Below, piece by piece: positions 1 to 8,136 of a stretch of DNA of 64,000 bases. The number at the start of each line of letters is the position of its first letter. Position 1 is the first letter of the stretch. The translations under genes were made by a program, and so were the position numbers. The notes below the pieces were generated by a model. That model was given only the letters and a program-made list of their open reading frames with translations. It did no database searches and was not told the DNA's origin. The DNA is from Chitinophaga oryzae (GTDB taxonomy: Bacteria; Bacteroidota; Bacteroidia; Chitinophagales; Chitinophagaceae), in NCBI RefSeq assembly GCF_012516375.2, contig NZ_CP051204.2, positions 7,626,001 through 7,690,000 on the forward strand, read 5' to 3'.

Positions 1-1477
1 GCAGGGTGTCTTTCTGTAATACTGCCAGCAACGGTGCGGTGGCGGTGCCTTTCACTTCTACGGTGATATTGTTGCCGGATGACAGGCTAACAGTATAGAT
101 ACCACGGATATCGTTCCATCCATCCTGTTTTACGAGGTAGCGGTTGCCCTGCACCCAGTTCTGGAGGATGACGGTATTGTCTTTAAACACAGGACCGGAG
201 GTGATGAGAAAGTTGGCCAGTTTACCTGCTTCAAGGCTGCCTACTTTATCATACACTTTGAGGGTGCTGGCGGGTGTTTTGGTGAGGGCTTCCAGCGCTT
301 TCTGTTCGCTCAGGCCATATTCGATGGCTTTCCGTACGCTGCCCAGGAAAGATTTCACATCTTTCAGGTCAGCCGCGGTGAGGCAGAAAGGGATATTGGC
401 TTTCTCGAAAGCGGCAGGCTGTGAGGGGGCCATCTCCCAGTGTTTCATCTCTGACAGGGATACAAAGCGGGCGTCGTTGGGATCTTCCACATCGATGGCG
501 CCCGGGAAGTTCAGCGGCAGGATAAAAGTAGCTTTGGTAGCCGCTATTTCCCGGATGCGCTGATATTCGTTGCCGCTGGCTTTGATGATATATTGCACGC
601 CGAATTCATCGCCTGTTCTGTCGGCCCGCAGGGCGTCCCATTTATCTTTCACTTCAAAGATCTGGGGCAGCTGCTGGTTGGCGTTCCAGGCCTGGAGGCT
701 GAGGTTGACGCCTTCTTTGGCGGGTTGTGACTTATACCACTGTGCATCGAGGTAGGTTTGGCGCAGCAGGGCGATATAACCCATTTGTGAGTTGGGGTAG
801 TTCTGGGTAGAGCTGCCCTTGTCGAAGGAGTAGCCGGCCGCTACTTTTTCGCGGACGATCACTTTGTTTTCCTTGTCGGCCGCGAGGGTCACGAGGGCGG
901 CGGTGCCGCGGGCCACGCCGTCCATCTGCTGGGTGGCTACTGTGCCGAAGCCGGCTTCCCGCAGGGTGGCGGCTTTGGACTCGTCGGTGCTGAACAGGTC
1001 CACTGCGTTTACTTCGCTCTTAATAGCCTGGTTCCAGCCGTAGGCTCCTTTGGTGTTGGATAGGAACTGTGGCGGGGCATTCCAGCTGCCGCCGGTACGT
1101 TTTACATCGGCCTGGCCGTAGCTGCTGAAGATGTCTACAAAAGAGGGATAGATGTACTTCCCTTTACAGTCCACCACCACTGCGTCTTTAGGGATGGCAG
1201 CGCCCGGGCCGGCATCAACGATTTTGCCGTCACGGATCACCAGCGTGGCATTGCTGAGGGTTGTCTGCGCATCTTTAACGATGGTAGCGTGGGTAAAAGC
1301 GAAACACCGGTCCTTCGGGTCCGCAATTCCGTTTACCGGAAAAGTTTCCTGTGCATGGGCATAGGAGCCTGCCAACAGTAGCGAGAACACCAGCAGTTTA
1401 CTGCGGTGCCGGTTCAGGGCATAGGCGACGCCGCGGGAAAGCAGGGCCCTCCCGGGTTTCTCAAAAGCTCTTTTCAT
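1..1477 (-). CDS. Exported amidohydrolase-family protein, N-terminal part (runs off the left edge)
   Basis: An open frame runs leftward from an ATG at 1477 to the window edge, giving about 492 visible residues with no stop. The N-terminus is long and basic, followed by a hydrophobic stretch (residues about 28-40) ending AHAQ, consistent with export. After it come the small beta-sandwich typical of composite-domain amidohydrolases (TLVIRDGKIVDAG) and the segment where these enzymes normally read PGLID-HxH. Here that segment reads YPSFVDIFSSYG, so the first metal-binding His pair is absent. Late in the visible part is the family signature ALTKTPASTLKVYDKVGSLEAGKLANFLI. Known Bacteroidota relatives of about 1000 residues carry two amidohydrolase halves, of which the first can be degenerate; this looks like that half (inference). 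Substrate unknown. Confidence 0.8.
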   Translation of the reverse strand, partial: MKRAFEKPGRALLSRGVAYALNRHRSKLLVFSLLLAGSYAHAQETFPVNGIADPKDRCFAFTHATIVKDAQTTLSNATLVIRDGKIVDAGPGAAIPKDAVVVDCKGKYIYPSFVDIFSSYGQADVKRTGGSWNAPPQFLSNTKGAYGWNQAIKSEVNAVDLFSTDESKAATLREAGFGTVATQQMDGVARGTAALVTLAADKENKVIVREKVAAGYSFDKGSSTQNYPNSQMGYIALLRQTYLDAQWYKSQPAKEGVNLSLQAWNANQQLPQIFEVKDKWDALRADRTGDEFGVQYIIKASGNEYQRIREIAATKATFILPLNFPGAIDVEDPNDARFVSLSEMKHWEMAPSQPAAFEKANIPFCLTAADLKDVKSFLGSVRKAIEYGLSEQKALEALTKTPASTLKVYDKVGSLEAGKLANFLITSGPVFKDNTVILQNWVQGNRYLVKQDGWNDIRGIYTVSLSSGNNITVEVKGTATAPLLAVLQKDTL

Positions 1478-1616
1478 GTTCGGTTTTTTTTCGATTCAGA
1501 TTTTCAGTTGCTGGTCTTAAATGTAATAAATGATTGACCGAGGTGTTAGTAATTGACGCTTTTTTTTATGAGTGGTAAGGATGAATAGTTTTTGCATTAA
1601 CACGAAAAAGGGATAA

Positions 1617-1644
1617 TTTGACAAGGGTTTACCCGTTAAGTTTG
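1617..1644 (+). promoter_or_regulatory. Candidate Bacteroidota promoter for the small exported protein gene
   Basis: TTTG at 1617-1620 and a perfect TAnnTTTG box (TAAGTTTG) at 1637-1644 are separated by 16 bases, slightly shorter than the usual 17-23. The start codon follows at 1672. Read from sequence only. Confidence 0.4.
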
Positions 1645-1671
1645 TCTAAATTTCATATATAATAGCTGACT

Positions 1672-2103
1672 ATGAAGATATTCTCGCTTCCCATGGTGCT
1701 GTTGCTGTGTTGCCTGCTGACGGGCATCGGGCTCGCCACCACTGCACAAACGAAAGACAGCACCAATAACCGTGGCCGCTGGGGCGTAGAGGGCAGGGCC
1801 GATAAGCTCAGCGATAAAATATCCAGACAGGTAGGACTGAACCGGGACCAGTACCAGCAGATTTACACCATCAACGCCGATATTATCCGCCGGATGGACG
1901 CCATTCGCGCTAATACCGGGCTTCAAAAAAAAGAACGGATGCAGCAGTTCAAAGCGCTGGAGACAGAACGCAGCCAGCGTTTTAAGAATGTGCTTACCGC
2001 CAGCCAGTACAAAAAATGGAATGACTGGGAGATGAGCAAAAAAGAGCATCTGGAAGAAAAGATGGAAAAGAAAAGACAACGTAAACAGGCTACGCGTCCA
2101 TAA
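1672..2103 (+). CDS. Small exported protein, Spy/CpxP-like helical type
   Basis: A 143-residue protein with a signal peptide (MKIFSLPMVLLLCCLLTGIG, likely cleaved near TTAQ), then an entirely charged, helical body. The pattern includes LSDKISRQVGLNRDQYQQIYTIN and KKERMQQFKALETERSQRFKNVLTASQYKKW, typical of small periplasmic proteins in the Spy/CpxP/DUF4890 style that carry LTxxQ-type motifs. The tail is strongly basic. The specific function is unknown; a periplasmic chaperone or stress role is inferred only from this general resemblance. A TAAGTTTG promoter box lies 28 bases upstream. It precedes the glycerate kinase gene by 48 bases on the same strand and may be cotranscribed with it. Confidence 0.75.
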   Translation: MKIFSLPMVLLLCCLLTGIGLATTAQTKDSTNNRGRWGVEGRADKLSDKISRQVGLNRDQYQQIYTINADIIRRMDAIRANTGLQKKERMQQFKALETERSQRFKNVLTASQYKKWNDWEMSKKEHLEEKMEKKRQRKQATRP

Positions 2104-2151
2104 CCAAAAGGTATTACTATCTCAGCAGCCGGAGACATACAATCCATTTTC

Positions 2152-3429
2152 ATGCATGCGGTATCTGCTGTACATCCGGTGCAGCTGATACGCCGTTATG
2201 TGCAGGTAAAAGCCCCTTCCACCCTTGTTATTTCGGGAGATGATTATGTTTTGCCCCCACAGGGGCGCCTGATCGTGCTGGGTGCCGGCAAGGCTTCCGC
2301 CGCAATGGCACAGGAACTGGAAAAGGTGCTGGAAGGACACCTACGTCCGGAGGGTTTTATCGTTACCAAATACGGTCATTCCCTGCCGCTGCAGCACCTG
2401 GAGCTGCTGGAAGCCGGTCACCCTGTGCCCGATGAACACAGCCTGGAAGCTTCCCGCCGTTTCCTCGAAACAGCCGCCGCTGCCGGCGAAAACGACGTGG
2501 TGATACTGTTGCTGTCGGGCGGCGCTTCCGCGCTGCTGGCCGATGTGCCGGAAGGCAGTTCACTGGCGGACGTGCAACAGGTGTTCACCTTGTTGCTGAA
2601 CAGTGGCGCCGGTATTCACGAAATAAACATCGTGCGTAAGCATCTCTCTAAAATAAAAGGCGGGTGGCTGGCACAAAACATATATCCGGCCACGTTATGC
2701 GCCCTGGTGCTGAGCGACGTGGTGGGAGACGATCTGAGCGTAATCGGTTCAGGGCCGGCAGTGCCCGACCCTTCTACGTTTGCCGATGCTGTGGCTATCC
2801 TGGAAAAATACCGGCTGCCGGAACAGCTGCCCCTCCCCTTGCGGCGTTACCTCGCCGACGGGGTGGCAGGTATTATTCCCGATACGCCCAAGGCAGGCGA
2901 TGTTTCTTTCAGCAGGGTGCATCACTATCTCGCCGGCACCAATCACATTGCCCTGCAAGCCGCGGCTGACAAAGCGCGCAGCCTGGGTTACCATGCGCAG
3001 GTGTTGGCGTCGGACACTACCGGCGATGCCCATACGGTAGCGGAAACGCTGGCAGCAGCTGCCCTCGCTTATGAAGGACCGCGGCCGGCCTGTTTGCTGG
3101 CAGGCGGGGAAACCACGGTGCAGGTTACCGGTAACGGCAAAGGCGGCCGCAATCAGCAGCTGGTGCTGGCCGCTGCTATCGCCCTCGCCGGTCATGAAGG
3201 CATTACCCTGCTCAGCGCCGGTACAGATGGTACTGACGGGCCGACCAATGCCGCCGGCGCCATCGCCGATGGCCATACACTGGAAAGGGCCGCAGCCCTG
3301 CAGCTCGACGCACGGGATTTCCTGCAACGGCAGGACGCCTGGACATTCTTCTCAAAAGCAGGCGGGTTGCTGATTACAGGGCCTACGCAAACCAACGTGA
3401 TGGACCTCATGATGGTGTTGCTTACATAA
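2152..3429 (+). CDS. Glycerate 2-kinase (MOFRL/DUF4147 family)
   Basis: A 425-residue cytoplasmic enzyme of the type that phosphorylates glycerate to 2-phosphoglycerate using ATP. The N-terminal domain shows LIVLGAGKASAAMAQELE and VVILLLSGGASALL, and the C-terminal MOFRL-type domain shows LLAGGETTVQVTGNGKGGRN followed by LLSAGTDGTDGPTNAAGA, all hallmarks of the GckA/TtuD family. Length is normal. It lies just before mannonate dehydratase, although that gene has its own strong promoter. The pair fits breakdown of sugar acids, since hexuronate catabolism ends in pyruvate and triose or glycerate intermediates. The pathway assignment is inference; the family call is firm. Confidence 0.92.
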   Translation: MHAVSAVHPVQLIRRYVQVKAPSTLVISGDDYVLPPQGRLIVLGAGKASAAMAQELEKVLEGHLRPEGFIVTKYGHSLPLQHLELLEAGHPVPDEHSLEASRRFLETAAAAGENDVVILLLSGGASALLADVPEGSSLADVQQVFTLLLNSGAGIHEINIVRKHLSKIKGGWLAQNIYPATLCALVLSDVVGDDLSVIGSGPAVPDPSTFADAVAILEKYRLPEQLPLPLRRYLADGVAGIIPDTPKAGDVSFSRVHHYLAGTNHIALQAAADKARSLGYHAQVLASDTTGDAHTVAETLAAAALAYEGPRPACLLAGGETTVQVTGNGKGGRNQQLVLAAAIALAGHEGITLLSAGTDGTDGPTNAAGAIADGHTLERAAALQLDARDFLQRQDAWTFFSKAGGLLITGPTQTNVMDLMMVLLT

Positions 3430-3443
3430 ACCCTTTATTAAAC

Positions 3444-3474
3444 TTTGATTATCTGCTGATAGATTCTATTTTTG
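3444..3474 (+). promoter_or_regulatory. Strong Bacteroidota-type promoter for uxuA
   Basis: TTTG at 3444-3447, a 19-base spacer and TATTTTTG at 3467-3474 match the Bacteroidota -33/-7 consensus exactly. The uxuA start codon is at 3522, giving a leader of about 40 bases. It begins 14 bases after the glycerate kinase stop, so uxuA can be transcribed independently. Confidence 0.65.
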
Positions 3475-3521
3475 GGGTTTGATTCACAAGTTCTGGATTT
3501 TACTAAAACTAATATTGCATT

Positions 3522-4697
3522 ATGCTGAGAATGGAACAGACATGGCGATGGTTCGGGCCCAATGATCCGGTTAGCCTGTCTGATATAAAACAGGCCGGCG
3601 CTACCGGCATCGTAACAGCATTGCACCATGTACCCAATGGAGTAGTGTGGACGACAGAAGAGATTTTAAAGCGTAAATCGGAGATCGAAGCGGCAGGCCT
3701 TACCTGGTCTGTAGTAGAGAGCATCCCTGTTCATGAAGATATTAAAACGCAGCGCGGTAATTTCCGGGAATACATTGCCAATTACCAGCAATCTATCCGT
3801 AACCTCGCTGCTGCCGGCATCCATGTAGTCACCTACAATTTCATGCCGGTGCTGGACTGGACCCGTACAGACCTGAGCTACGAAGTAGCCGACGGTTCCA
3901 GGGCCCTGCGTTTCGAAAAAGCAGCGTTCATGGCGTTCGACCTGTTCATGCTGAAACGCCCGGACGCTGAAAAAGATTATACCGAAGAGGAGATCTCCCG
4001 CGCCAAGGAACATTTCGACAGCATGACGGCCGAGTCCAGGCAGCTGTTACAGAAAAATATCATCGCCGGCCTGCCCGGTTCCGAAGAGAGCTTCACGCTC
4101 GAACAGTTCCAGCAGGCACTCGACAAATACAAAGGTATTGACGCCACCCAGCTGAAGCTGCACCTGTTCTATTTCCTGCAACAGATAGCACCGGTAGCGG
4201 AAGAAGTGGGCGTGAAACTGGCCATCCATCCGGATGATCCTCCGTTCCCGATTTTCGGGCTGCCCCGTATCGTGAGCACCGAGCAGGACGCCAAAGAGCT
4301 GCTGATAGCTGCTCCTTACGCCTCCAACGGACTGTGCTTCTGCACCGGTTCCTACGGCGTACGCGCTGATAATGATCTGCCGGGCATGATCGAACGGCTG
4401 GGCGATCATATCCATTTCATCCATCTGCGCAGCACCCAGCGTGATGCACAGGGCAACTTCCACGAAGCCAATCACCTCGAAGGCGACGTCGATATGTTTG
4501 CCGTGGTGAAAAACATCCTGCTCACCATGAAACGCCGCAATGTTTCCATTCCAATGCGGCCGGACCATGGGCACCAGATGCTGGACGACCTGCAGAAAAA
4601 AACCAATCCCGGTTACAGCGCTATCGGCCGCCTGCGCGGCCTGGCAGAGCTGAGAGGCCTGGAAATGGGCATCGCGGGGGCTTTAGGCTCTGATTGA
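3522..4697 (+). CDS. uxuA: Mannonate dehydratase
   Basis: A 391-residue TIM-barrel enzyme that dehydrates D-mannonate to 2-keto-3-deoxygluconate in hexuronate (glucuronate) breakdown. The start is unmistakable for the family ([37 protein letters not shown]). Metal and substrate positions appear in [31 protein letters not shown] and [14 protein letters not shown] at 3522 is used; the Met at residue 4 is an alternative. No uxaC, uxuB or kdgK homolog lies in the window, so the rest of the pathway is elsewhere. The gene stands behind its own promoter and ahead of a MarR regulator, which might control it (inference). Confidence 0.96.
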   Translation: MLRMEQTWRWFGPNDPVSLSDIKQAGATGIVTALHHVPNGVVWTTEEILKRKSEIEAAGLTWSVVESIPVHEDIKTQRGNFREYIANYQQSIRNLAAAGIHVVTYNFMPVLDWTRTDLSYEVADGSRALRFEKAAFMAFDLFMLKRPDAEKDYTEEEISRAKEHFDSMTAESRQLLQKNIIAGLPGSEESFTLEQFQQALDKYKGIDATQLKLHLFYFLQQIAPVAEEVGVKLAIHPDDPPFPIFGLPRIVSTEQDAKELLIAAPYASNGLCFCTGSYGVRADNDLPGMIERLGDHIHFIHLRSTQRDAQGNFHEANHLEGDVDMFAVVKNILLTMKRRNVSIPMRPDHGHQMLDDLQKKTNPGYSAIGRLRGLAELRGLEMGIAGALGSD

Positions 4698-4862
4698 CTG
4701 ACATCTACCAGCATCAGGTCTGCACAAAGAGTAAGGGTGGGGATAAGCAATACCATCGTCGGACTGAGATGCTACGCCAGGGCAGAAAGCATATTTGAGA
4801 CCATACCGTAATGGCTGATTACGTGTACAAACAGCACTGTTCTTTACCATAATCATATTGAT

Positions 4863-4891
4863 CGAAGGGTTGACGCCGTGTCAGCCCTTCG
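4863..4891 (+). terminator. Strong hairpin between uxuA and marR
   Basis: Two 12-base arms (4863-4874 and 4880-4891) pair with a single G-U across a 5-base loop. The bases after it (CTGTTTCAAC) form only a weak U tract, so it is either a poor terminator for uxuA or a structure in the marR leader, whose start codon lies 38 bases further on. Confidence 0.45.
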
Positions 4892-4929
4892 CTGTTTCAA
4901 CATACCAAACCTACCTACATACAGTATTT

Positions 4930-5394
4930 ATGAGTACAACAGAAGAAAGGTACGAGGCTTCCCTTGCCAGGAGAAAGTCCAGTCTGGGCCGCCTGCTCAG
5001 CCTCGTAAAAAAAGATCTCGACCAGCGCCTGACAGAAAAACTGCTGGAACGGGGCTACAAAAATTTTCGTCCGGGCGACATGGTCGTTCTCATCAACATC
5101 GATGATGCCGGCACGATCAACAATGAGTTGGCTAAAAAAGCCCGTATCAGCAAACAGGCCATGAGCAAAGTGGTGAAAAACCTGGAGGCAGATGGCTACA
5201 TCGCCACCCGCAAACATGACACCGACAACCGCGCCAGCCTCATCTTCCTCACCGATATGGGGAAAATGCTGCTGATTGAGTCCTCCGAGGCCATCAAAGA
5301 AATAGAAGCAAGCTACATCGATGTTGTAGGAGAAGAAGACATCACCTCCTTAAAAGCGGTTCTCCTGCGCCTGCATGCAGGACTGAACCTGTAA
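4930..5394 (+). CDS. MarR-family transcriptional regulator
   Basis: A 154-residue DNA-binding protein. From ATG at 4930 it begins MSTTEERYEASLARRKSSLG; an in-frame TTG at 4858 would add 24 residues encoded across the hairpin and is rejected. The winged helix is clear: FRPGDMVVLINIDDAGTINN, then recognition-helix residues AKKARISKQAMSKVVKNLEADGYIATRKHDTDNRASLIFLTDMG (about residues 68-111), matching the MarR pattern with the DxRA wing. Helices on either side would form the dimer interface. The ligand is unknown. The upstream neighbour is uxuA, and it converges on the fecR-like gene. Confidence 0.88.
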   Translation: MSTTEERYEASLARRKSSLGRLLSLVKKDLDQRLTEKLLERGYKNFRPGDMVVLINIDDAGTINNELAKKARISKQAMSKVVKNLEADGYIATRKHDTDNRASLIFLTDMGKMLLIESSEAIKEIEASYIDVVGEEDITSLKAVLLRLHAGLNL

Positions 5395-5490
5395 GACTGC
5401 CATAAAACCCCTGTACTGTAAGCATTCCCAAGCCTTTAACCCATCCCTCCACCGGCCCGGTCTACCCGGCGCTACAGGGCGTCCCTTGTT

Positions 5491-6417
5491 TTATTTAATC
5501 GTCAGATAGTACCGGTCCATGCTGTCTTTTACCAGGTGAGCTGAGAGGCTTTGCTGCAATAATGCAATTGTCTCTTTCTCCGTTTTTTTGTTCAGGTTGA
5601 TCGTCAGCTTTTTTGTACAACGGCTCTCTGCAGAGGGCGGGACCATAATCTGAATACCATACACTCCACTCACCGCTTCCAGTATTTCAGCGGCCGGCAC
5701 ATTGCGGAAAGCCAGTTCCCCTGTTTTCCATGCCAGCGGAGCCTGGCTGGCCAGCTTCTTTCGTGCAGGCGCCCGCCGGCCGTCCAGCGTTCCCTGCATG
5801 CTGGCCGTGAGCGTCATTGTGTCCTGTCTTTTCCCCGCAACACCGATGGCCCCCCGGGTGACAAACACTTTGGTACGGCTGGCAGACGCGTGCACATGAA
5901 AAGCCCCGGCTGTGGTTTCCAGCTGGTAATCTCCGGGGACCAGCACGGTACAGGATGTATTACTGCCAAGGTCTATAAACACATCTCCTTCCGAAACGAC
6001 CGCATACACAGATTGCCGGCGGCTGCTATCGAACGAAATGGCCGCGTTTTTGTTCAGTAGCATATATCCGCCCGGAAAACGCAGGGAATCTATCCGGCCG
6101 GTATTGTTGACATGAGAAAGCAGTTTATGGGGTGTTTGACGGACATGTAGCAAAAACAGGACAGCTGCCAGTACAATCAATACTGCCGCTGCGGCCCATG
6201 TTTTAACGGAGTACAGGAAAGCCGGCAGCAATGTTGTTTCCACCGCAGTGGCGGCAGCAACAGGTGTATTGGAGGCTGCAAGCCATGCAGCCAGCTTGTT
6301 TTCCACATAGCTTGCCTGTTCAGGGCTTTCAGCGACCAAAGTAGCAATGGCCTCCTGTAACGCAGGATCATGTGGCGTTTGAATAAAACGTATAATCAGC
6401 TCATCAACGGCTGGCAT
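5491..6417 (-). CDS. FecR-family transmembrane sensor/anti-sigma-like protein
   Basis: A 308-residue inner-membrane protein: a cytoplasmic N-terminus (residues 1-70), one membrane helix (about 73-92), a periplasmic FecR beta-rich core (about 104-200), and a C-terminal secretin/STN-like domain (about 229-308) with LAWKTGELAFRNVPAAEILEAV, the classic end of Bacteroidota FecR proteins. Such proteins normally bind a TonB-dependent transducer and control an ECF sigma factor encoded next door. Here no separate ECF sigma gene is adjacent; instead the divergent gene starting at 6559 encodes a protein with sigma-like regions. No SusC transducer is adjacent either. The partnership with the divergent gene is inference. 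Confidence 0.85.
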   Translation of the reverse strand: MPAVDELIIRFIQTPHDPALQEAIATLVAESPEQASYVENKLAAWLAASNTPVAAATAVETTLLPAFLYSVKTWAAAAVLIVLAAVLFLLHVRQTPHKLLSHVNNTGRIDSLRFPGGYMLLNKNAAISFDSSRRQSVYAVVSEGDVFIDLGSNTSCTVLVPGDYQLETTAGAFHVHASASRTKVFVTRGAIGVAGKRQDTMTLTASMQGTLDGRRAPARKKLASQAPLAWKTGELAFRNVPAAEILEAVSGVYGIQIMVPPSAESRCTKKLTINLNKKTEKETIALLQQSLSAHLVKDSMDRYYLTIK

Positions 6418-6558
6418 AGGTGCAAAAGATTACTGTCCTGTGGCTGGGAAACTGGTATAACCGGCAAGATACAAAAGCCGGAGCACAGAATAAATAATTA
6501 GGCCACCTCGGGAAGGTTTAATATTTTTAATACAGACGAAAAGGCAAAAACGATAGGT

Positions 6559-7851
6559 ATGTCACCTGAAATACACTACGACCAGGACTACATTGAGGGC
6601 TTGCTGCAACACTCTCCGGAAATTATTGACGATATCTACCAGCGTTTCGCCTCCAAAGAGAAACGTTTCATACTGCAAAAAAGCGGCACTGTCAAAGACG
6701 CAGCCCATATTTTCGAAGAAGCATTGATGGACATCTACTATTATGCACGGCGCCACCCGTTGCAGGTAAGCTCCTTTGAGCCCTTTCTGCAATTGTTGTG
6801 CAAGCGTATATGGGAACGGGAACTGGAAAGAAGGGGACAACGCATCGCCGGCATGGAAGCGGAAGAGAACGCCGCCCTCACCCGCGATGATATGATCGAT
6901 ATAGAAGATGTGCTGAAAGAAGGCGAGAAAAGACGGCTTGCTTACAGTTATTATCTCCAACTCAGCGATACCTGTAAAGAACTGCTGAGCTGGTCGCTCA
7001 CTGACTGCCTGCAGGAAGACATCGCCGTCGCCACTAAGATACCGGTACAGGAACTTCCCGCCAGCAGGCAGTCCTGCTATCTCTCCCTCTTCAAAGACCT
7101 CGACGCCAAACTGAAGTCCGGCAGCATGACTGCAGATGACCTCGCTGCTGCCGACCGATTCCTGGCAGACCAGATGACTGAAGCTGAAAAAAGACTTTTC
7201 GACGCGCGTCTGAAAACAGACGCCACGCTCAATCAACAGGTGAAACGGTTTGAACTTTTCCGCCGGCTGCTGGCACAACGCATCTGTAAAGATCCCTCCC
7301 GGGATGCGCTGCTGCATCAGCTGTTCTCCCGCCGCAACGCCTGGTTTACGCTGAAAGAAAGTACGCCCACGCATATCCGCAACACTGTCATCCTCATTGC
7401 CCTGTTTGCCGCAGGCGTTGCCATCATGTTGTATGTCAGCCCTTGGCGGAAAAACATCTACCGCCAGTTTGCCTCCACCGAAATGCAGGCGCCCGACGCA
7501 GACAGCCTCCGGCTACCGCGGGAAGCGATTGAGAAATTCAACCGCGGCCATTTTGCCGACGCCATCACCATACTGGACAAAGTACTGCAGCAATATCCCA
7601 ATAACCTCTACGCCCGCTACTACCGCGGCGTATGCAAGGTAGACCTGAACCAGCTCCAGCCGGCACGGGCAGACCTGCTACAGGTATATCAACAAAGCAA
7701 CGACCTCAAATACGAAGCTGCTTTTTACATGGGACTGAGCTATCTTAAGGAAGGACACAGGCAGGAATGTCTGGACTGGTTACTCAAAATACCATCCCAG
7801 GCTCCCAATTATATCAAGGTGCAGAAGCTGATAGAAGAATTAGGCGGATAG
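6559..7851 (+). CDS. Sigma-like / anti-sigma-like / membrane helix / TPR fusion protein
   Basis: A 430-residue protein with four recognisable parts. Residues about 10-95 resemble ECF sigma region 2 (IYQRFASKEKRFILQ, then FEEALMDIYYYARR). Residues about 125-185 resemble sigma region 4 (LQLSDTCKELLSWSL, IAVATKIPVQELPASRQSCY). Residues about 190-240 resemble the short helical domain of zinc-free anti-sigma proteins (FLADQMTEAEKRLFDARL). A membrane helix follows (about 275-294), then TPR-like repeats (about 317-430; FADAITILDKVLQQYPNNLYARYYRG). Known Bacteroidota proteins combine some of these parts, but here they form one chain. The DNA-binding ability of the sigma-like portion is uncertain, as the motifs are weak. 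It is divergent from the FecR-like gene with a 141-base gap. Confidence 0.7.
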   Translation: MSPEIHYDQDYIEGLLQHSPEIIDDIYQRFASKEKRFILQKSGTVKDAAHIFEEALMDIYYYARRHPLQVSSFEPFLQLLCKRIWERELERRGQRIAGMEAEENAALTRDDMIDIEDVLKEGEKRRLAYSYYLQLSDTCKELLSWSLTDCLQEDIAVATKIPVQELPASRQSCYLSLFKDLDAKLKSGSMTADDLAAADRFLADQMTEAEKRLFDARLKTDATLNQQVKRFELFRRLLAQRICKDPSRDALLHQLFSRRNAWFTLKESTPTHIRNTVILIALFAAGVAIMLYVSPWRKNIYRQFASTEMQAPDADSLRLPREAIEKFNRGHFADAITILDKVLQQYPNNLYARYYRGVCKVDLNQLQPARADLLQVYQQSNDLKYEAAFYMGLSYLKEGHRQECLDWLLKIPSQAPNYIKVQKLIEELGG

Positions 7852-8082
7852 CTTATACGGATTGCTACTGTAATGGATAAAGCTTTCCACCTCCTCTTTA
7901 ATCAACTCATAAACAGGCGCTTTTTCCCTTTTTATACGCACCAGCTGCTGTAATACCAGGAAGTAAATTTCACCCCTGCTGCAGCCATCCATCTGGGCTT
8001 TAAGAATGTCGTTTTTTACCGCTTCACAACTGTTGGCATCCAGTTTCTGGTAAATGACATACAAGTCGTTCATCCAACTCAT
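7840..8082 (-). CDS. Small hypothetical protein, 80 residues
   Basis: A small soluble, mostly helical protein starting MSWMNDLYVIYQKLDANSC and containing KNDILKAQMDGCSRGEIYFL. No family is recognised. It has no signal peptide or membrane segment. Its 3' end overlaps the end of the convergent sigma/TPR fusion gene by 12 bases, and its start lies 54 bases after the stop of the alginate-lyase-like gene on the same strand, so it may be transcribed with that gene. Two cysteines (about residues 19 and 34) are present. It is called a gene because of its start position, amino-acid composition and lack of a better frame. Confidence 0.55.
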   Translation of the reverse strand: MSWMNDLYVIYQKLDANSCEAVKNDILKAQMDGCSRGEIYFLVLQQLVRIKREKAPVYELIKEEVESFIHYSSNPYKLSA

Positions 8083-8136
8083 ACCGCTAAAGTTTTTATT
8101 TCATAGGAACCTAAAGATATTAAAAAAAATCGTAAA

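Noticed and set aside
4858..4929. TTG start extending the MarR protein by 24 residues
   Set aside because: The extension is encoded across a strong hairpin, and the ATG at 4930 gives a normal family N-terminus.
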